From the NCBI GenBank assembly GCA_963800235.1, contig CAWDAD010000003.1, forward strand, positions 248,001-312,000: DNA of 64,000 bases, in the 5' to 3' direction. A program made the translations under genes and the position numbers. Source of the stretch: CAVVNP01 sp963800235 (GTDB taxonomy: Bacteria; Actinomycetota; Acidimicrobiia; Acidimicrobiales; Iamiaceae). The number at the start of each line of letters is the position of its first letter. Position 1 is the first letter of the stretch. The notes below the pieces were generated by a model that did not search any database, had not been told where the DNA came from, and worked only from the letters and a program-made list of their open reading frames with translations. Of this stretch, positions 49,305 to 56,551 are shown piece after piece.

Positions 49305-50174
49305 TCAGAGCTGGTCGAGGAAGTCGAGGACGGCGTCGTTGAACAGGTCGTTGCGGTCGCCGGCGACCATGTGGCCGGCCCCACTGACGTCGGCCATCCG
49401 CGCGTGGGGGATCAGCGCCAGCAGGTCGCGGGCGCCCTCCTCGCTGAGCAGGTCGCTCTGGCGGCCGCGGACGAGCAGGGTCGGGATGGTGACCGTGCGG
49501 GCGGCCGCCGCCAGCCGCTCGGCCCGACCGCCGGCGCGGGGCTCGTCGGGCTCGCCGCGCGGGCCCAGGCCCGCCAGGAACTTCGGGTCCCAGTGCCAGA
49601 CCCACCGGCCGTCGTCGCGCTGGCGCAGGTTCTTGCGCAGGCCGGAGAGGTCCTTGGGACGGGGGCGGTTGGGGTTGTAGGCGGCGATGTGGTCGGCCGC
49701 CTCCTCGAGGCTGGCGAAGCCGTCGGGGTGGGAGGTCATGAAGGTGCCGATGCGCTTGACCCCCGCCGGCTCGATGCGGGGCGCCACGTCGACCAGGACC
49801 AGCGCCGAGGCCAGCGGCGGGGCGCCGGGGTCGCGGTCGCCGAGGGCGACCAGCGAGGAGATGCCGCCCAGCGAGGCGCCGACCAGCACCGGCGGTTCGG
49901 ACTGGGCCTCGGCGAGCACGGTGATGTCACCGGCGAAGTGGTCGAGGTCGTAGCCCCCGTCGGGCGCCCAGTCGCTGTCGCCGTGGCCCCGCAGGTCGAC
50001 CCGCAGGGCCGACCAGCCCCGATCGGCCAGCGCGGTGGCGGTCGAGCCCCACGCGTGGCGGGTCTGGCCCCCGCCGTGCAGCAGGATGACCGGCCGCCCG
50101 TCGACCGGTCCCTCCTGCTCGACGGCGAGGGTCAGGCCCTCGAACCCCTCGACCCGTTCGACCCGTCCGGACAC
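49305..50174 (-). CDS. Alpha/beta hydrolase
   Basis: A 289-aa hydrolase. Oxyanion loop ILLHGGGQTRHAW, RVDLRGHGDSDW, nucleophile elbow LVGASLGGIS (Ser), acid in RGRQSDLLSEE, and His in GAGHMVAGDR. The substrate is unknown; an epoxide or ester hydrolase is possible. The open frame runs further upstream, but GTG 50174, 6 nt from TACGCT, is preferred over the Gly/Arg-rich extension. Confidence 0.88.
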   Translation of the reverse strand: MSGRVERVEGFEGLTLAVEQEGPVDGRPVILLHGGGQTRHAWGSTATALADRGWSALRVDLRGHGDSDWAPDGGYDLDHFAGDITVLAEAQSEPPVLVGASLGGISSLVALGDRDPGAPPLASALVLVDVAPRIEPAGVKRIGTFMTSHPDGFASLEEAADHIAAYNPNRPRPKDLSGLRKNLRQRDDGRWVWHWDPKFLAGLGPRGEPDEPRAGGRAERLAAAARTVTIPTLLVRGRQSDLLSEEGARDLLALIPHARMADVSGAGHMVAGDRNDLFNDAVLDFLDQL

Positions 50175-50180
50175 GCCGGC

Positions 50181-50186
50181 AGCGTA
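50181..50186 (-). promoter_or_regulatory. -10 element (TACGCT) of the alpha/beta hydrolase gene
   Basis: TACGCT on the minus strand, 6 nt before GTG 50174. Confidence 0.5.
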
Positions 50187-50210
50187 CGCGCCCCACCGCC
50201 CCGACCTTCC

Positions 50211-50248
50211 CCCCATCGCCCCCCATCGCCCCCCATCGCCCCCCATCG
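50211..50248. repeat. 10-bp tandem repeat (ccccatcgcc, about 3.8 copies)
   Basis: Consecutive ccccatcgcc units at 50211, 50221, 50231 and 50241, just upstream of the hydrolase promoter. A simple-sequence tract in the intergenic region. Confidence 0.9.
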
Positions 50249-50295
50249 AACTTGTCGCAGTTGCATGGGCGAAGGCCCGACACCTGCGACAGGTT
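50249..50295. terminator. Long imperfect hairpin with nested stem
   Basis: AACTTGTCGCAGTT (50249-50262) pairs with ACCTGCGACAGGTT (50282-50295), 12 of 14 positions. Inside is GGGC-GAAG-GCCC. It lies 28 bp downstream of the TauE stop and upstream of the hydrolase gene on the same strand, so it may terminate TauE transcripts or act as an operator. Confidence 0.45.
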
Positions 50296-50323
50296 CGCCG
50301 TCGGTGGCGGCCGACGGGGCGGG

Positions 50324-51091
50324 TCAGCTGAGGAAGAGCTTGATGGCGACGCCGGTGCCGAGGACGATCACCAGCACCCGCAGCACGTGGGGCGGGATGC
50401 GGCGGCCGTACCGCGAGCCGAGGGCGCCGCCGACGATGGCGCCCACCGCCACCAGCACCACCGCCAACCAGTTGATCTTCCCAAAGGCGAAGACCAGGAA
50501 GACGATGGCGGCCACGCCGTTGACGGTGCCGGCCAGGACGTTCTTCAGGGCGTTGGACCGCTGCAGGTTGTCGGGGACGAACACCGCCAGCATCCCGAGC
50601 AGGATCACCCCCTGGGCCGCCCCGAAGTACCCGCCGTAGATCCCGGTGAAGAACCCGATGGCGAGGGGCACCGGCCCGACGTCGCGCCCGCCGCCCTCGT
50701 CGGCCTTGCGGGCCGCGACCCGCTTCGAGAGCGCCGGCTGCACGGCCATGAGCGCCACGCCGACGAGGATCAGGACCGGGACGACCTCGTTGAAGACCCC
50801 GGCGGGCAGGACGAGCAGCAGCACGGCGCCGGTGAGGCCGCCGAGGGCCGAGGCGGCGCCGAGGGTACGGGCCCGGCGGCCCTGCCCGACCAGCTCACGG
50901 CGGTACCCGTAGACCCCGGTCGCCACCCCCGGCACCAGCCCGATGTTGTTCGACACGTTGGCGGCCACGCCGGGCAGCCCGACCGCCAGCAGGGTCGGGA
51001 AGGTGATCAGGCTGCCCGACCCGACGATGGTGTTCACCGTGCCGGCGCCCACCCCGGCGGCGACCACGAACAGCGCCTGCAACCACGTCAC
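50324..51091 (-). CDS. TauE/SafE family sulfite/anion exporter
   Basis: A 255-aa membrane protein with about eight helices. N-terminal repeat GVGAGTVNTIVGSGSLITFPTLL and C-terminal repeat GFFTGIYGGYFGAAQGVILLGML are the two DUF81/TauE halves. The family exports sulfite, sulfoacetate or other organic anions; the ligand here is unknown. GTG 51091 places the first helix at the N-terminus; ATG 51130 would add 13 residues. Confidence 0.9.
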   Translation of the reverse strand: MTWLQALFVVAAGVGAGTVNTIVGSGSLITFPTLLAVGLPGVAANVSNNIGLVPGVATGVYGYRRELVGQGRRARTLGAASALGGLTGAVLLLVLPAGVFNEVVPVLILVGVALMAVQPALSKRVAARKADEGGGRDVGPVPLAIGFFTGIYGGYFGAAQGVILLGMLAVFVPDNLQRSNALKNVLAGTVNGVAAIVFLVFAFGKINWLAVVLVAVGAIVGGALGSRYGRRIPPHVLRVLVIVLGTGVAIKLFLS

Positions 51092-51226
51092 CGGGAAACC
51101 CTTGCAGCCCGGCCCGGGCGGGCCGGACATCCGGTCCACGCCGCGGCCACCGCGAGGTTGGCTCGCCGCCGACCCGCTGCCAGGGTGGCTCCCATCGACG
51201 ACCCGCGACCAGCCACGGAGGCTCCC

Positions 51227-52051
51227 ATGACGTTCACCATCGGCGGCGACCTCGAGGTCGACAGGCTCGGCTTCGGCGCCATGCAGCTCACCGGTGAGGG
51301 CATCTGGGGGCCGCCCGACGACCCGGACGAGTGCATCCGGGTGCTGCGCCGGGCCGTCGAGCTGGGCGTCACCCTGATCGACACCGCCGACTCCTACGGC
51401 CCGTACGTCAGCGAGGAGCTGATCCACCAGGCGCTGCACCCCTACCCCGACGACCTGGTGATCGCCACCAAGGCCGGCCTGCTGCGCACCGGTCCGGCCG
51501 TCTGGCCCGTGTGCGGCCGGCCCGACTACCTGCGCCAGGAGTGCGAGATGAGCCTGCGGCGGCTCGGGCTCGAGCGCATCGACCTCTTCCAGCTGCACCG
51601 CATCGACCCCGAGGTGCCCACCGCCGACCAGATCGGCGTGCTCGTCGACCTCCAGTCCGAGGGCAAGATCCGCCACATCGGGCTGTCCGAGGTCAGCGTC
51701 GAGCAGCTCGACGAGGTGCGCGGGCAGGCCACCGTCGCCACCGTGCAGAACCGGTTCAACCTGACCGACCGGGGCTCGGAGGACGTGCTCGACCGCTGCG
51801 AGGCCGACGGCATCGGGTTCATCCCCTGGTTCCCGATCGCCACCGGCGAGCTGGCCGAGCCCGGCGGTCCGCTGGAGGAGCTGTCCGAGGAGACCGGTGC
51901 GTCACCGGCCCAGCTGGCGCTGGCCTGGTTGCTGCACCGCTCCCCGGTGATGCTGCCCATCCCGGGCACCAAGCGCGTCGAGCACCTCGAGGAGAACGTG
52001 GCGGCCCGCGACATCACCCTCACCGACGACCAGGTGAAGGCCCTCGACTGA
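51227..52051 (+). CDS. Aldo/keto reductase
   Basis: A 274-aa short AKR. LGFGAMQLTGEGIWG, LIDTADSYGPYVSEELI (Asp/Tyr), VIATKAGL (Lys), FQLHRIDPEV (His), HIGLSEVSVEQL, and NADP site LPIPGTKRVEHLEEN. Similar to the YdbC group. ATG 51227 with GGAGG about 6 nt upstream. Divergent from the TauE gene. Confidence 0.9.
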   Translation: MTFTIGGDLEVDRLGFGAMQLTGEGIWGPPDDPDECIRVLRRAVELGVTLIDTADSYGPYVSEELIHQALHPYPDDLVIATKAGLLRTGPAVWPVCGRPDYLRQECEMSLRRLGLERIDLFQLHRIDPEVPTADQIGVLVDLQSEGKIRHIGLSEVSVEQLDEVRGQATVATVQNRFNLTDRGSEDVLDRCEADGIGFIPWFPIATGELAEPGGPLEELSEETGASPAQLALAWLLHRSPVMLPIPGTKRVEHLEENVAARDITLTDDQVKALD

Positions 52052-52092
52052 TCGGAGCGGCCCGGCCCTCGTGATCGGGCGACCCCTCGGGA

Positions 52093-53298
52093 TCAGGCCG
52101 CGGACTTCTCGAGGATGTGCACGCCGCAGGCCGATCCCAGGCCGATCACGTGGGCCAGGGCGACCTTGGCCCCCTCGATCTGGCGGTCGCCGGCCTCGCC
52201 GCGGAGGTGGTGGCAGACCTCCCAGATGTTGGCGATGCCGGTGGCGGCGATGGGGTGGCCCTTCGACTCGAGTCCGCCGGACACGTTCACCGGCTGGGCC
52301 CCGTCGCGCCAGGTCCTGCCCGACTCGAAGTGGTCGACCGCCCCGCCCGGCTCGCACAGGCCGAGGTTGTCGTAGTGGACCAGCTCGGCGGTGGCGAAGC
52401 AGTCGTGCAGCTCGACCAGGTCGAGGTCGTCGGGGCCGATGCCGGCCTGCTCGTAGGCCTGGGTGGCGGCGTTGCGGGTGAGGGTGTTCACGTCCGGCAG
52501 CACCTGGCAGGACTCCTGCCACGGGTCCGAGGTGAGCACCGAGGCCGAGACCTTGACGGCCCGTCGCTGCTGCTCCTTGCTCAGCGTCTTCAGCACCGAG
52601 TCCGACACGACGACGGCGGCGGCGGCCCCGTCGCAGTTGGCCGAGCACATCGGCCGGGTGTTCGGGTAGGCGATCATCACGTCGCCCATGATCTGCTCGA
52701 GGGTCATCTTCTTGCTGTAGGCGGCCAGCGGGTTGAGCGTGGAGTGGGCGTGGTTCTTCTCGCTGATCCGGGCGAACAGCTCGAAGCTGGTGCCGCCGTA
52801 CTTGTGGCCGTACTCCATGCCGATCTGGGCGAACACGCCGGGCATGGCGGCGGTGCCCACACGCCCGTCGAGCGGCGCCACCGCCCCGACCCTCCCCTTC
52901 GGCTCCCAGGTCCTGCCGTCGGACTTGGCCGACCCGCCACCGCCGAGCAGCCCGGCACCCGACAGCTTCTCGACCCCGACGGCCAGGCCGTAGTCGCACT
53001 CGCCCGCCTTGACCGCCATGATCGCGGTGCGCAGGGCGGTCGCCCCGGTGGCGCAGGCGTTGGCCACGTTGTAGACGGGGATGCCGGTCTGGCCGATCTG
53101 CTTCTGCAGCTGCTGGCCGATGCCGGCGCCCGCGTCCATCAGGTTGCCGGCGGCCAGCACCCCCATGTCGGCCATGGTGACCCCGGCGTCGGCCAGTGCG
53201 GCCTGCGACGCCTCTGCGGCCAGGTCGACGGCGTCCTTGTCCGGGTGCTTGCCGAACTTGGTCATGGTGATCCCGAGGATCCAGACGGCGTCGCTCAT
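52093..53298 (-). CDS. Thiolase / acetyl-CoA acetyltransferase (SCP2-type lipid-transfer thiolase)
   Basis: A 401-aa thiolase-fold protein. Acylated Cys in NVANACATGATAL (Cys82), LVELHDCFATAEL (HDCF), SKGHPIAATG (GHP) and GLGSACGVHIL near the C-terminus. This is the SCP2-thiolase branch, which in steroid side-chain degradation works with a DUF35 partner to make an aldolase or thiolase complex. The DUF35 gene is 71 nt upstream on the same strand, matching that pairing. ATG 53298 has AAGGAG at 8 nt. Confidence 0.92.
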   Translation of the reverse strand: MSDAVWILGITMTKFGKHPDKDAVDLAAEASQAALADAGVTMADMGVLAAGNLMDAGAGIGQQLQKQIGQTGIPVYNVANACATGATALRTAIMAVKAGECDYGLAVGVEKLSGAGLLGGGGSAKSDGRTWEPKGRVGAVAPLDGRVGTAAMPGVFAQIGMEYGHKYGGTSFELFARISEKNHAHSTLNPLAAYSKKMTLEQIMGDVMIAYPNTRPMCSANCDGAAAAVVVSDSVLKTLSKEQQRRAVKVSASVLTSDPWQESCQVLPDVNTLTRNAATQAYEQAGIGPDDLDLVELHDCFATAELVHYDNLGLCEPGGAVDHFESGRTWRDGAQPVNVSGGLESKGHPIAATGIANIWEVCHHLRGEAGDRQIEGAKVALAHVIGLGSACGVHILEKSAA

Positions 53299-53369
53299 GG
53301 GGTGCTCCTTGCTTCAGGTGGGGTGGTGCCGGTCGTGCCGCGGTCGAAGGTCGTGGGTGGGAGCGCCGG

Positions 53370-53777
53370 TCAGGCGGGCTCGAAGCCGAAGCCGATGGCC
53401 TCGACCCCTTCGTCGTCGGTGCCCATGGAGTAGGTCGCCAGCTTCACCTTCATGCCGAGGTGGACGTGGTCGGGGTCGGGTTCGGTGTTGATGACGTTCC
53501 CCCGCACGCTGGTGCCGTCGCAGTCGACGACGCCGGCCACGAACGGCACCGGCACGCCGGGGGCGGCGAAGGTGACGATGGTGAAGGCCTTGAGCTCGCC
53601 CTCGGTGGCGATGTCGAGGGGGCGGAAGTCGTCGGCGAAGCACGAGGCGCAGGCGTTCCGCCGGTCGAAGAAGCGGGCCCCGCAGTTGGTGCACTCGTGG
53701 GCGACGAGGTGGGGCTCGGGCTCGAGCACCAGGTAGTCGACGAGGGGGACCGTGGTGGGAGCGTCCGTGCTGGTCAC
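53370..53777 (-). CDS. DUF35 (Zn-ribbon OB-fold) acyl-CoA-associated protein
   Basis: A 135-aa DUF35 protein: N-terminal rubredoxin-like zinc ribbon (HECTNCGARFF ... ACASCFADDF), then an OB fold (LKAFTIVTFAAPGVPVPFVAGVVDCDGT, GNVINTEPD, GMKVKLATY). These proteins form complexes with SCP2-type thiolases or lyases, as encoded next. GTG 53777 lies 7 nt after TACGGT. It is divergent from the mycoredoxin gene with a 64-bp shared promoter region. Confidence 0.93.
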   Translation of the reverse strand: MTSTDAPTTVPLVDYLVLEPEPHLVAHECTNCGARFFDRRNACASCFADDFRPLDIATEGELKAFTIVTFAAPGVPVPFVAGVVDCDGTSVRGNVINTEPDPDHVHLGMKVKLATYSMGTDDEGVEAIGFGFEPA

Positions 53778-53784
53778 GCTCGAC

Positions 53785-53790
53785 ACCGTA
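53785..53790 (-). promoter_or_regulatory. -10 element (TACGGT) of the DUF35-thiolase operon
   Basis: TACGGT on the minus strand, 7 nt before GTG 53777. Confidence 0.55.
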
Positions 53791-53828
53791 TGGCGGACGG
53801 CACGAGCCGCCAAGCGGTCCCGTCTCCG

Positions 53829-53834
53829 TACCCT
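53829..53834 (+). promoter_or_regulatory. -10 element (TACCCT) of the mycoredoxin gene
   Basis: TACCCT, 7 nt before GTG 53842. It is only 38 bp from the opposing -10 of the DUF35 gene. Confidence 0.55.
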
Positions 53835-53841
53835 CGGAGGG

Positions 53842-54186
53842 GTGCAGCAGGACGCCCGACACGACGCCACACCGACCCAGGGCCAGGACGGGGGCCCCGA
53901 CGAGGGCCCCGGGGTGGTCGTCTACTGGCGCCGGGGCTGCCCGTTCTGCATGGCGCTGCGGTTCGGCCTGCGGCGGGCCGGCCTGGGCACGAGCGAGCGC
54001 GACATCTGGGCCGACGCCGACGACGCCGCCTTCGTGCGGGCGCACGCCGGCGGCAACGAGACGGTCCCGACCGTCGACGTGGCCGGCACCGTGCTGGTCA
54101 ACCCGAGCACCAAGGCGGTGCTCGCCGCCGCCCGCGACGCCGGCCTCGACGTGCCCGCCCGCCGCGGCCGGCTGCACCGACGTTGA
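53842..54186 (+). CDS. Mycoredoxin/glutaredoxin-like protein
   Basis: A 114-aa thioredoxin-fold disulfide/mycothiol reductase. VVVYWRRGCPFCMALRFGL (active-site CPFC), TVPTVDVAGTVLVNPS (cis-Pro TVPT), with a charged N-terminal extension. CxxC and TVPT match actinobacterial mycoredoxins, which use mycothiol. It converges with the primary-like sigma factor gene. Confidence 0.9.
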   Translation: MQQDARHDATPTQGQDGGPDEGPGVVVYWRRGCPFCMALRFGLRRAGLGTSERDIWADADDAAFVRAHAGGNETVPTVDVAGTVLVNPSTKAVLAAARDAGLDVPARRGRLHRR

Positions 54187-54246
54187 TCGTCGACGTGGTG
54201 CCCGCCGGACCCGATGACGGCGACGGGTTCGCGGAGCTCGGACGGC

Positions 54247-55080
54247 TCAGGCGAAGCTCGGGTGCTCCTGGGCCACCGGTCGGATCTTCTCCAGGCTGCG
54301 CTTGACGAGGCGCCGAGCCGCCTCGGCGGTGATGCCCAGCTCCTCGCCCACCTCGCGGAACGGTCGCTTGCGGCCGTCGTTGAACCCGAAGCGCTGCTCG
54401 ACGGCGTACCGGGCGCGGGGCTCGAGCACGTCGAGCAGGCCGACGACCGATCCCGAGTCCTCGGCGTCGACCACGGACTGCTCGGGCGTGATCTGCTGGC
54501 TCGGCACCAGGTCGCCGAGCTCGCTCTCGTCGTCGTGGCCCACCGGGCGGTCGAGCGACGCCGGGCTGGTCAGCCGGTGGAGGCGGGCGTGCTCCGCGTC
54601 GAGCTCGCTGCCGCTGGCGGCCGCCTCCCGCAGGGACGCCCGCAGGCTGGCCGAGCGGTCACCGGGGATGCGGATGAGGCTGCCCTTCTGGTCGAGCGCA
54701 CGGCCGATGGCCTGGCGGATCCAGAAGGTGGCGTAGGTGGAGAACTTGAACCCCTTCCGCCAGTCGAACTTGTCGACGGCGTGCTCCAGGCCGAGGTTGC
54801 CCTCCTGCACCAGGTCGAGCAGGTCCATGCCCGTCGGCACGGGGTAGCGGCGGGCCACGCTCACGACCAGGCGGAGGTTGGAGCGGATGAAGCGGTCCTT
54901 CGCCCGGGCCCCGGCCCGGTCGGCCCGACGCAGCTCGGCCGAGCGCTCGCCGGCGGCCAGGCGCTGGCGAGCCGCCACCCCGAGCTCGACGCGCCGCGAG
55001 AGCTCGCGCTCCTCCTGGGCGGTGAGGAGCGGGACCAGGCCGATCTCGCTCAGGTACTGGCCGGCTGCATCGGTGCTCAC
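54247..55080 (-). CDS. RNA polymerase sigma factor, sigma-70 family (group 2-like)
   Basis: A 277-aa sigma factor with region 1.2 (YLSEIGLVPLLTAQEERELSRR), region 2 (RLVVSVARRYPVPTGMDLLDLVQEGNLGLEHAVDKFDWRKG-type core, 2.4 STYATFWIRQAIGRA) and region 4 (FREVGEELGITAEAARRLVKRSLEKIR, HTH). It lacks the long N-terminal region 1.1, so an alternative, principal-like sigma (HrdD/SigB-like) is likely. GTG 55080. It is divergent from a SigX5-like gene; the palindrome TGACTAGTCA (55120-55129) and TTGACT-like bases lie between them. Confidence 0.9.
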   Translation of the reverse strand: MSTDAAGQYLSEIGLVPLLTAQEERELSRRVELGVAARQRLAAGERSAELRRADRAGARAKDRFIRSNLRLVVSVARRYPVPTGMDLLDLVQEGNLGLEHAVDKFDWRKGFKFSTYATFWIRQAIGRALDQKGSLIRIPGDRSASLRASLREAAASGSELDAEHARLHRLTSPASLDRPVGHDDESELGDLVPSQQITPEQSVVDAEDSGSVVGLLDVLEPRARYAVEQRFGFNDGRKRPFREVGEELGITAEAARRLVKRSLEKIRPVAQEHPSFA

Positions 55081-55119
55081 GTGGTCGTCAACCCCTCGCG
55101 TCGTCGAACTATTCCGGAG

Positions 55120-55129
55120 TGACTAGTCA
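55120..55129. promoter_or_regulatory. Palindrome TGACTAGTCA in divergent sigma promoter
   Basis: A perfect 10-bp palindrome about 40 bp upstream of the sigma-70 start. On the minus strand it reads TTGACT, a possible -35. Role inferred. Confidence 0.4.
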
Positions 55130-55244
55130 ATCTCGGACGACCACCGGGAGCCGGTCACCCACGGCGGCCGCCACCGGACCTCGATCGTGCGATGAGTCCC
55201 GGCCGTCGACCTCGTCACTACCCGCGTGCGCACCCTCCAACCCG

Positions 55245-55250
55245 TAGGAT
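55245..55250 (+). promoter_or_regulatory. -10 element (TAGGAT) of the SigX5-like gene
   Basis: TAGGAT, 8 nt before ATG 55259. Confidence 0.5.
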
Positions 55251-55258
55251 CCTCGGCC

Positions 55259-56281
55259 ATGGCGCTGCGGTCGGAGTCGCTGCAACCGGGCGGGACCGAT
55301 CACCCCGTGGACCGTCGGCTCGACCGGGACGTCGACCTCGACGGCGCGATGGCGGCCCACCGTCGCGAGCTCACCGGCTACTGCTACCGCATGCTCGGCG
55401 CCGGCTCGGAGGCCGAGGACGCCGTGCAGGAGACCTTCGTGCGGGCGTGGCGGGCCATCGACGGCTTCGAGGGGCGGTCCTCGCTGCGCTCGTGGCTGTA
55501 CCGGATCGCCACCAACGTGTGCGTCGACATGCTCCGCATGCCCCAGCGCCGCGCCCGGGCCATGGACATGGGACCGGCGGTCGCCGCCGCCGACGGCCTC
55601 GGCCCGACCCTGCCCGACTCGGCGTGGGTGCAGCCGATCGCCGACGCCAAGGTGGTCGACCTCGGCGCCGACCCGGCCGAGGTGGCGGCTGCGCGCGAGA
55701 GCATCCGCCTGGCGTTCGTCGCCGCCCTCCAGCACCTGCCGGCCCGCCAGCGGGCGGTGCTCATCCTCCGCGAGGTGCTGCGGTGGCCGGCGGCCGAGGT
55801 CGCCGAGCTGCTCGACTCGTCGGTGGCCTCGGTCAACAGCGCGCTGCAGCGGGCCCGGGCCACCCTGGCCACCTGCGACCCGACCCGCGTCGAGCCCCTC
55901 GCCGACGACCCGGAGCAGCAGGCGCTGCTCGACCGGTACGTCGACGCCTTCGAGCGCTACGACATGGAGTCGCTGGTCGCCCTGCTGCGGGCCGACGTCG
56001 AGTTCTCGATGCCGCCGTACGACATGTGGCTGCAGGGGCCGGACGAGGTGGCCGCCTGGATGCTCGGCATGGGCATCGGCTGCAAGGGCTCGCGCCTGAT
56101 CGCCACCGCCGCCAACGGCTGCCCCGCCTTCGGCAGCTACCGCCTCACGCGGCCGGGGCTGCACGAGCCCTTCGCCCTGCAGGTCCTCGAGCTGTCAGGC
56201 GGGGCGATCACCGGGATCGTCAACTTCCTCGATCCCGGCCTGTTCGCCGACTTCGGCCTGCCCGCCCGCATCGAGGGCTAG
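55259..56281 (+). CDS. ECF-type sigma-70 factor with C-terminal SnoaL-like domain (SigG/SigX5-like)
   Basis: A 340-aa ECF sigma factor. Region 2: YCYRMLGAGSEAEDAVQETFVRAWRAIDGFEG; region 4: LPARQRAVLILREVLRWPAAEVAELLDSSVASVNSALQRAR. The C-terminal ~120 residues (LLDRYVDAFERYDMESLVALLRADVEFSMPP ... FLDPGLFADFGLP) are a SnoaL-like domain, typical of ECF subgroups whose sigma is controlled by this extension rather than by a separate anti-sigma. The C-terminal codons overlap an STAS-like gene antisense. Confidence 0.92.
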   Translation: MALRSESLQPGGTDHPVDRRLDRDVDLDGAMAAHRRELTGYCYRMLGAGSEAEDAVQETFVRAWRAIDGFEGRSSLRSWLYRIATNVCVDMLRMPQRRARAMDMGPAVAAADGLGPTLPDSAWVQPIADAKVVDLGADPAEVAAARESIRLAFVAALQHLPARQRAVLILREVLRWPAAEVAELLDSSVASVNSALQRARATLATCDPTRVEPLADDPEQQALLDRYVDAFERYDMESLVALLRADVEFSMPPYDMWLQGPDEVAAWMLGMGIGCKGSRLIATAANGCPAFGSYRLTRPGLHEPFALQVLELSGGAITGIVNFLDPGLFADFGLPARIEG

Positions 56282-56446
56282 CAGCCCGGCCACCCCGGCG
56301 AGGCACGCCAGGTCGGCCACGTCGCGCCGCAGCTCGGTCACCACCACGGCGAAGCCGAGGCGCCGGGCGGCGAGGTCGAGGCGCAGCAGCCGGTCGAGCA
56401 CCCCGAGCGGGTCGGGGTCCCCGGCCGCCAACCGGATGGTCGCCAC
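56195..56446 (-). CDS. STAS-like small protein, antisense overlap with sigma gene
   Basis: An 83-aa ORF resembling actinobacterial STAS-like proteins: LRLDLAARRLGFAVVVTELRRDVADLACLAGVAGLL, then an acidic tail (GQAEVGEQAGIEEVDD). Its last 29 codons lie opposite the sigma gene's C-terminus (87-bp overlap), a convergent arrangement I recall for this family. Start chosen at GTG 56446; an upstream GTG (56506) adds a Pro-rich extension. Such short proteins could act in anti-anti-sigma switching, but that is inference. Confidence 0.55.
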   Translation of the reverse strand: MATIRLAAGDPDPLGVLDRLLRLDLAARRLGFAVVVTELRRDVADLACLAGVAGLLALDAGGQAEVGEQAGIEEVDDPGDRPA

Positions 56447-56551
56447 CGTCGGACAGCCCGTCGGACCGGTCGGCGGCGGCGCAGAGGGTTCCGGGGAGCC
56501 GGGCACGGTCGCAGGGACGGAGCCGGCGGCCGGAACTGATCGGTGCCCGGG

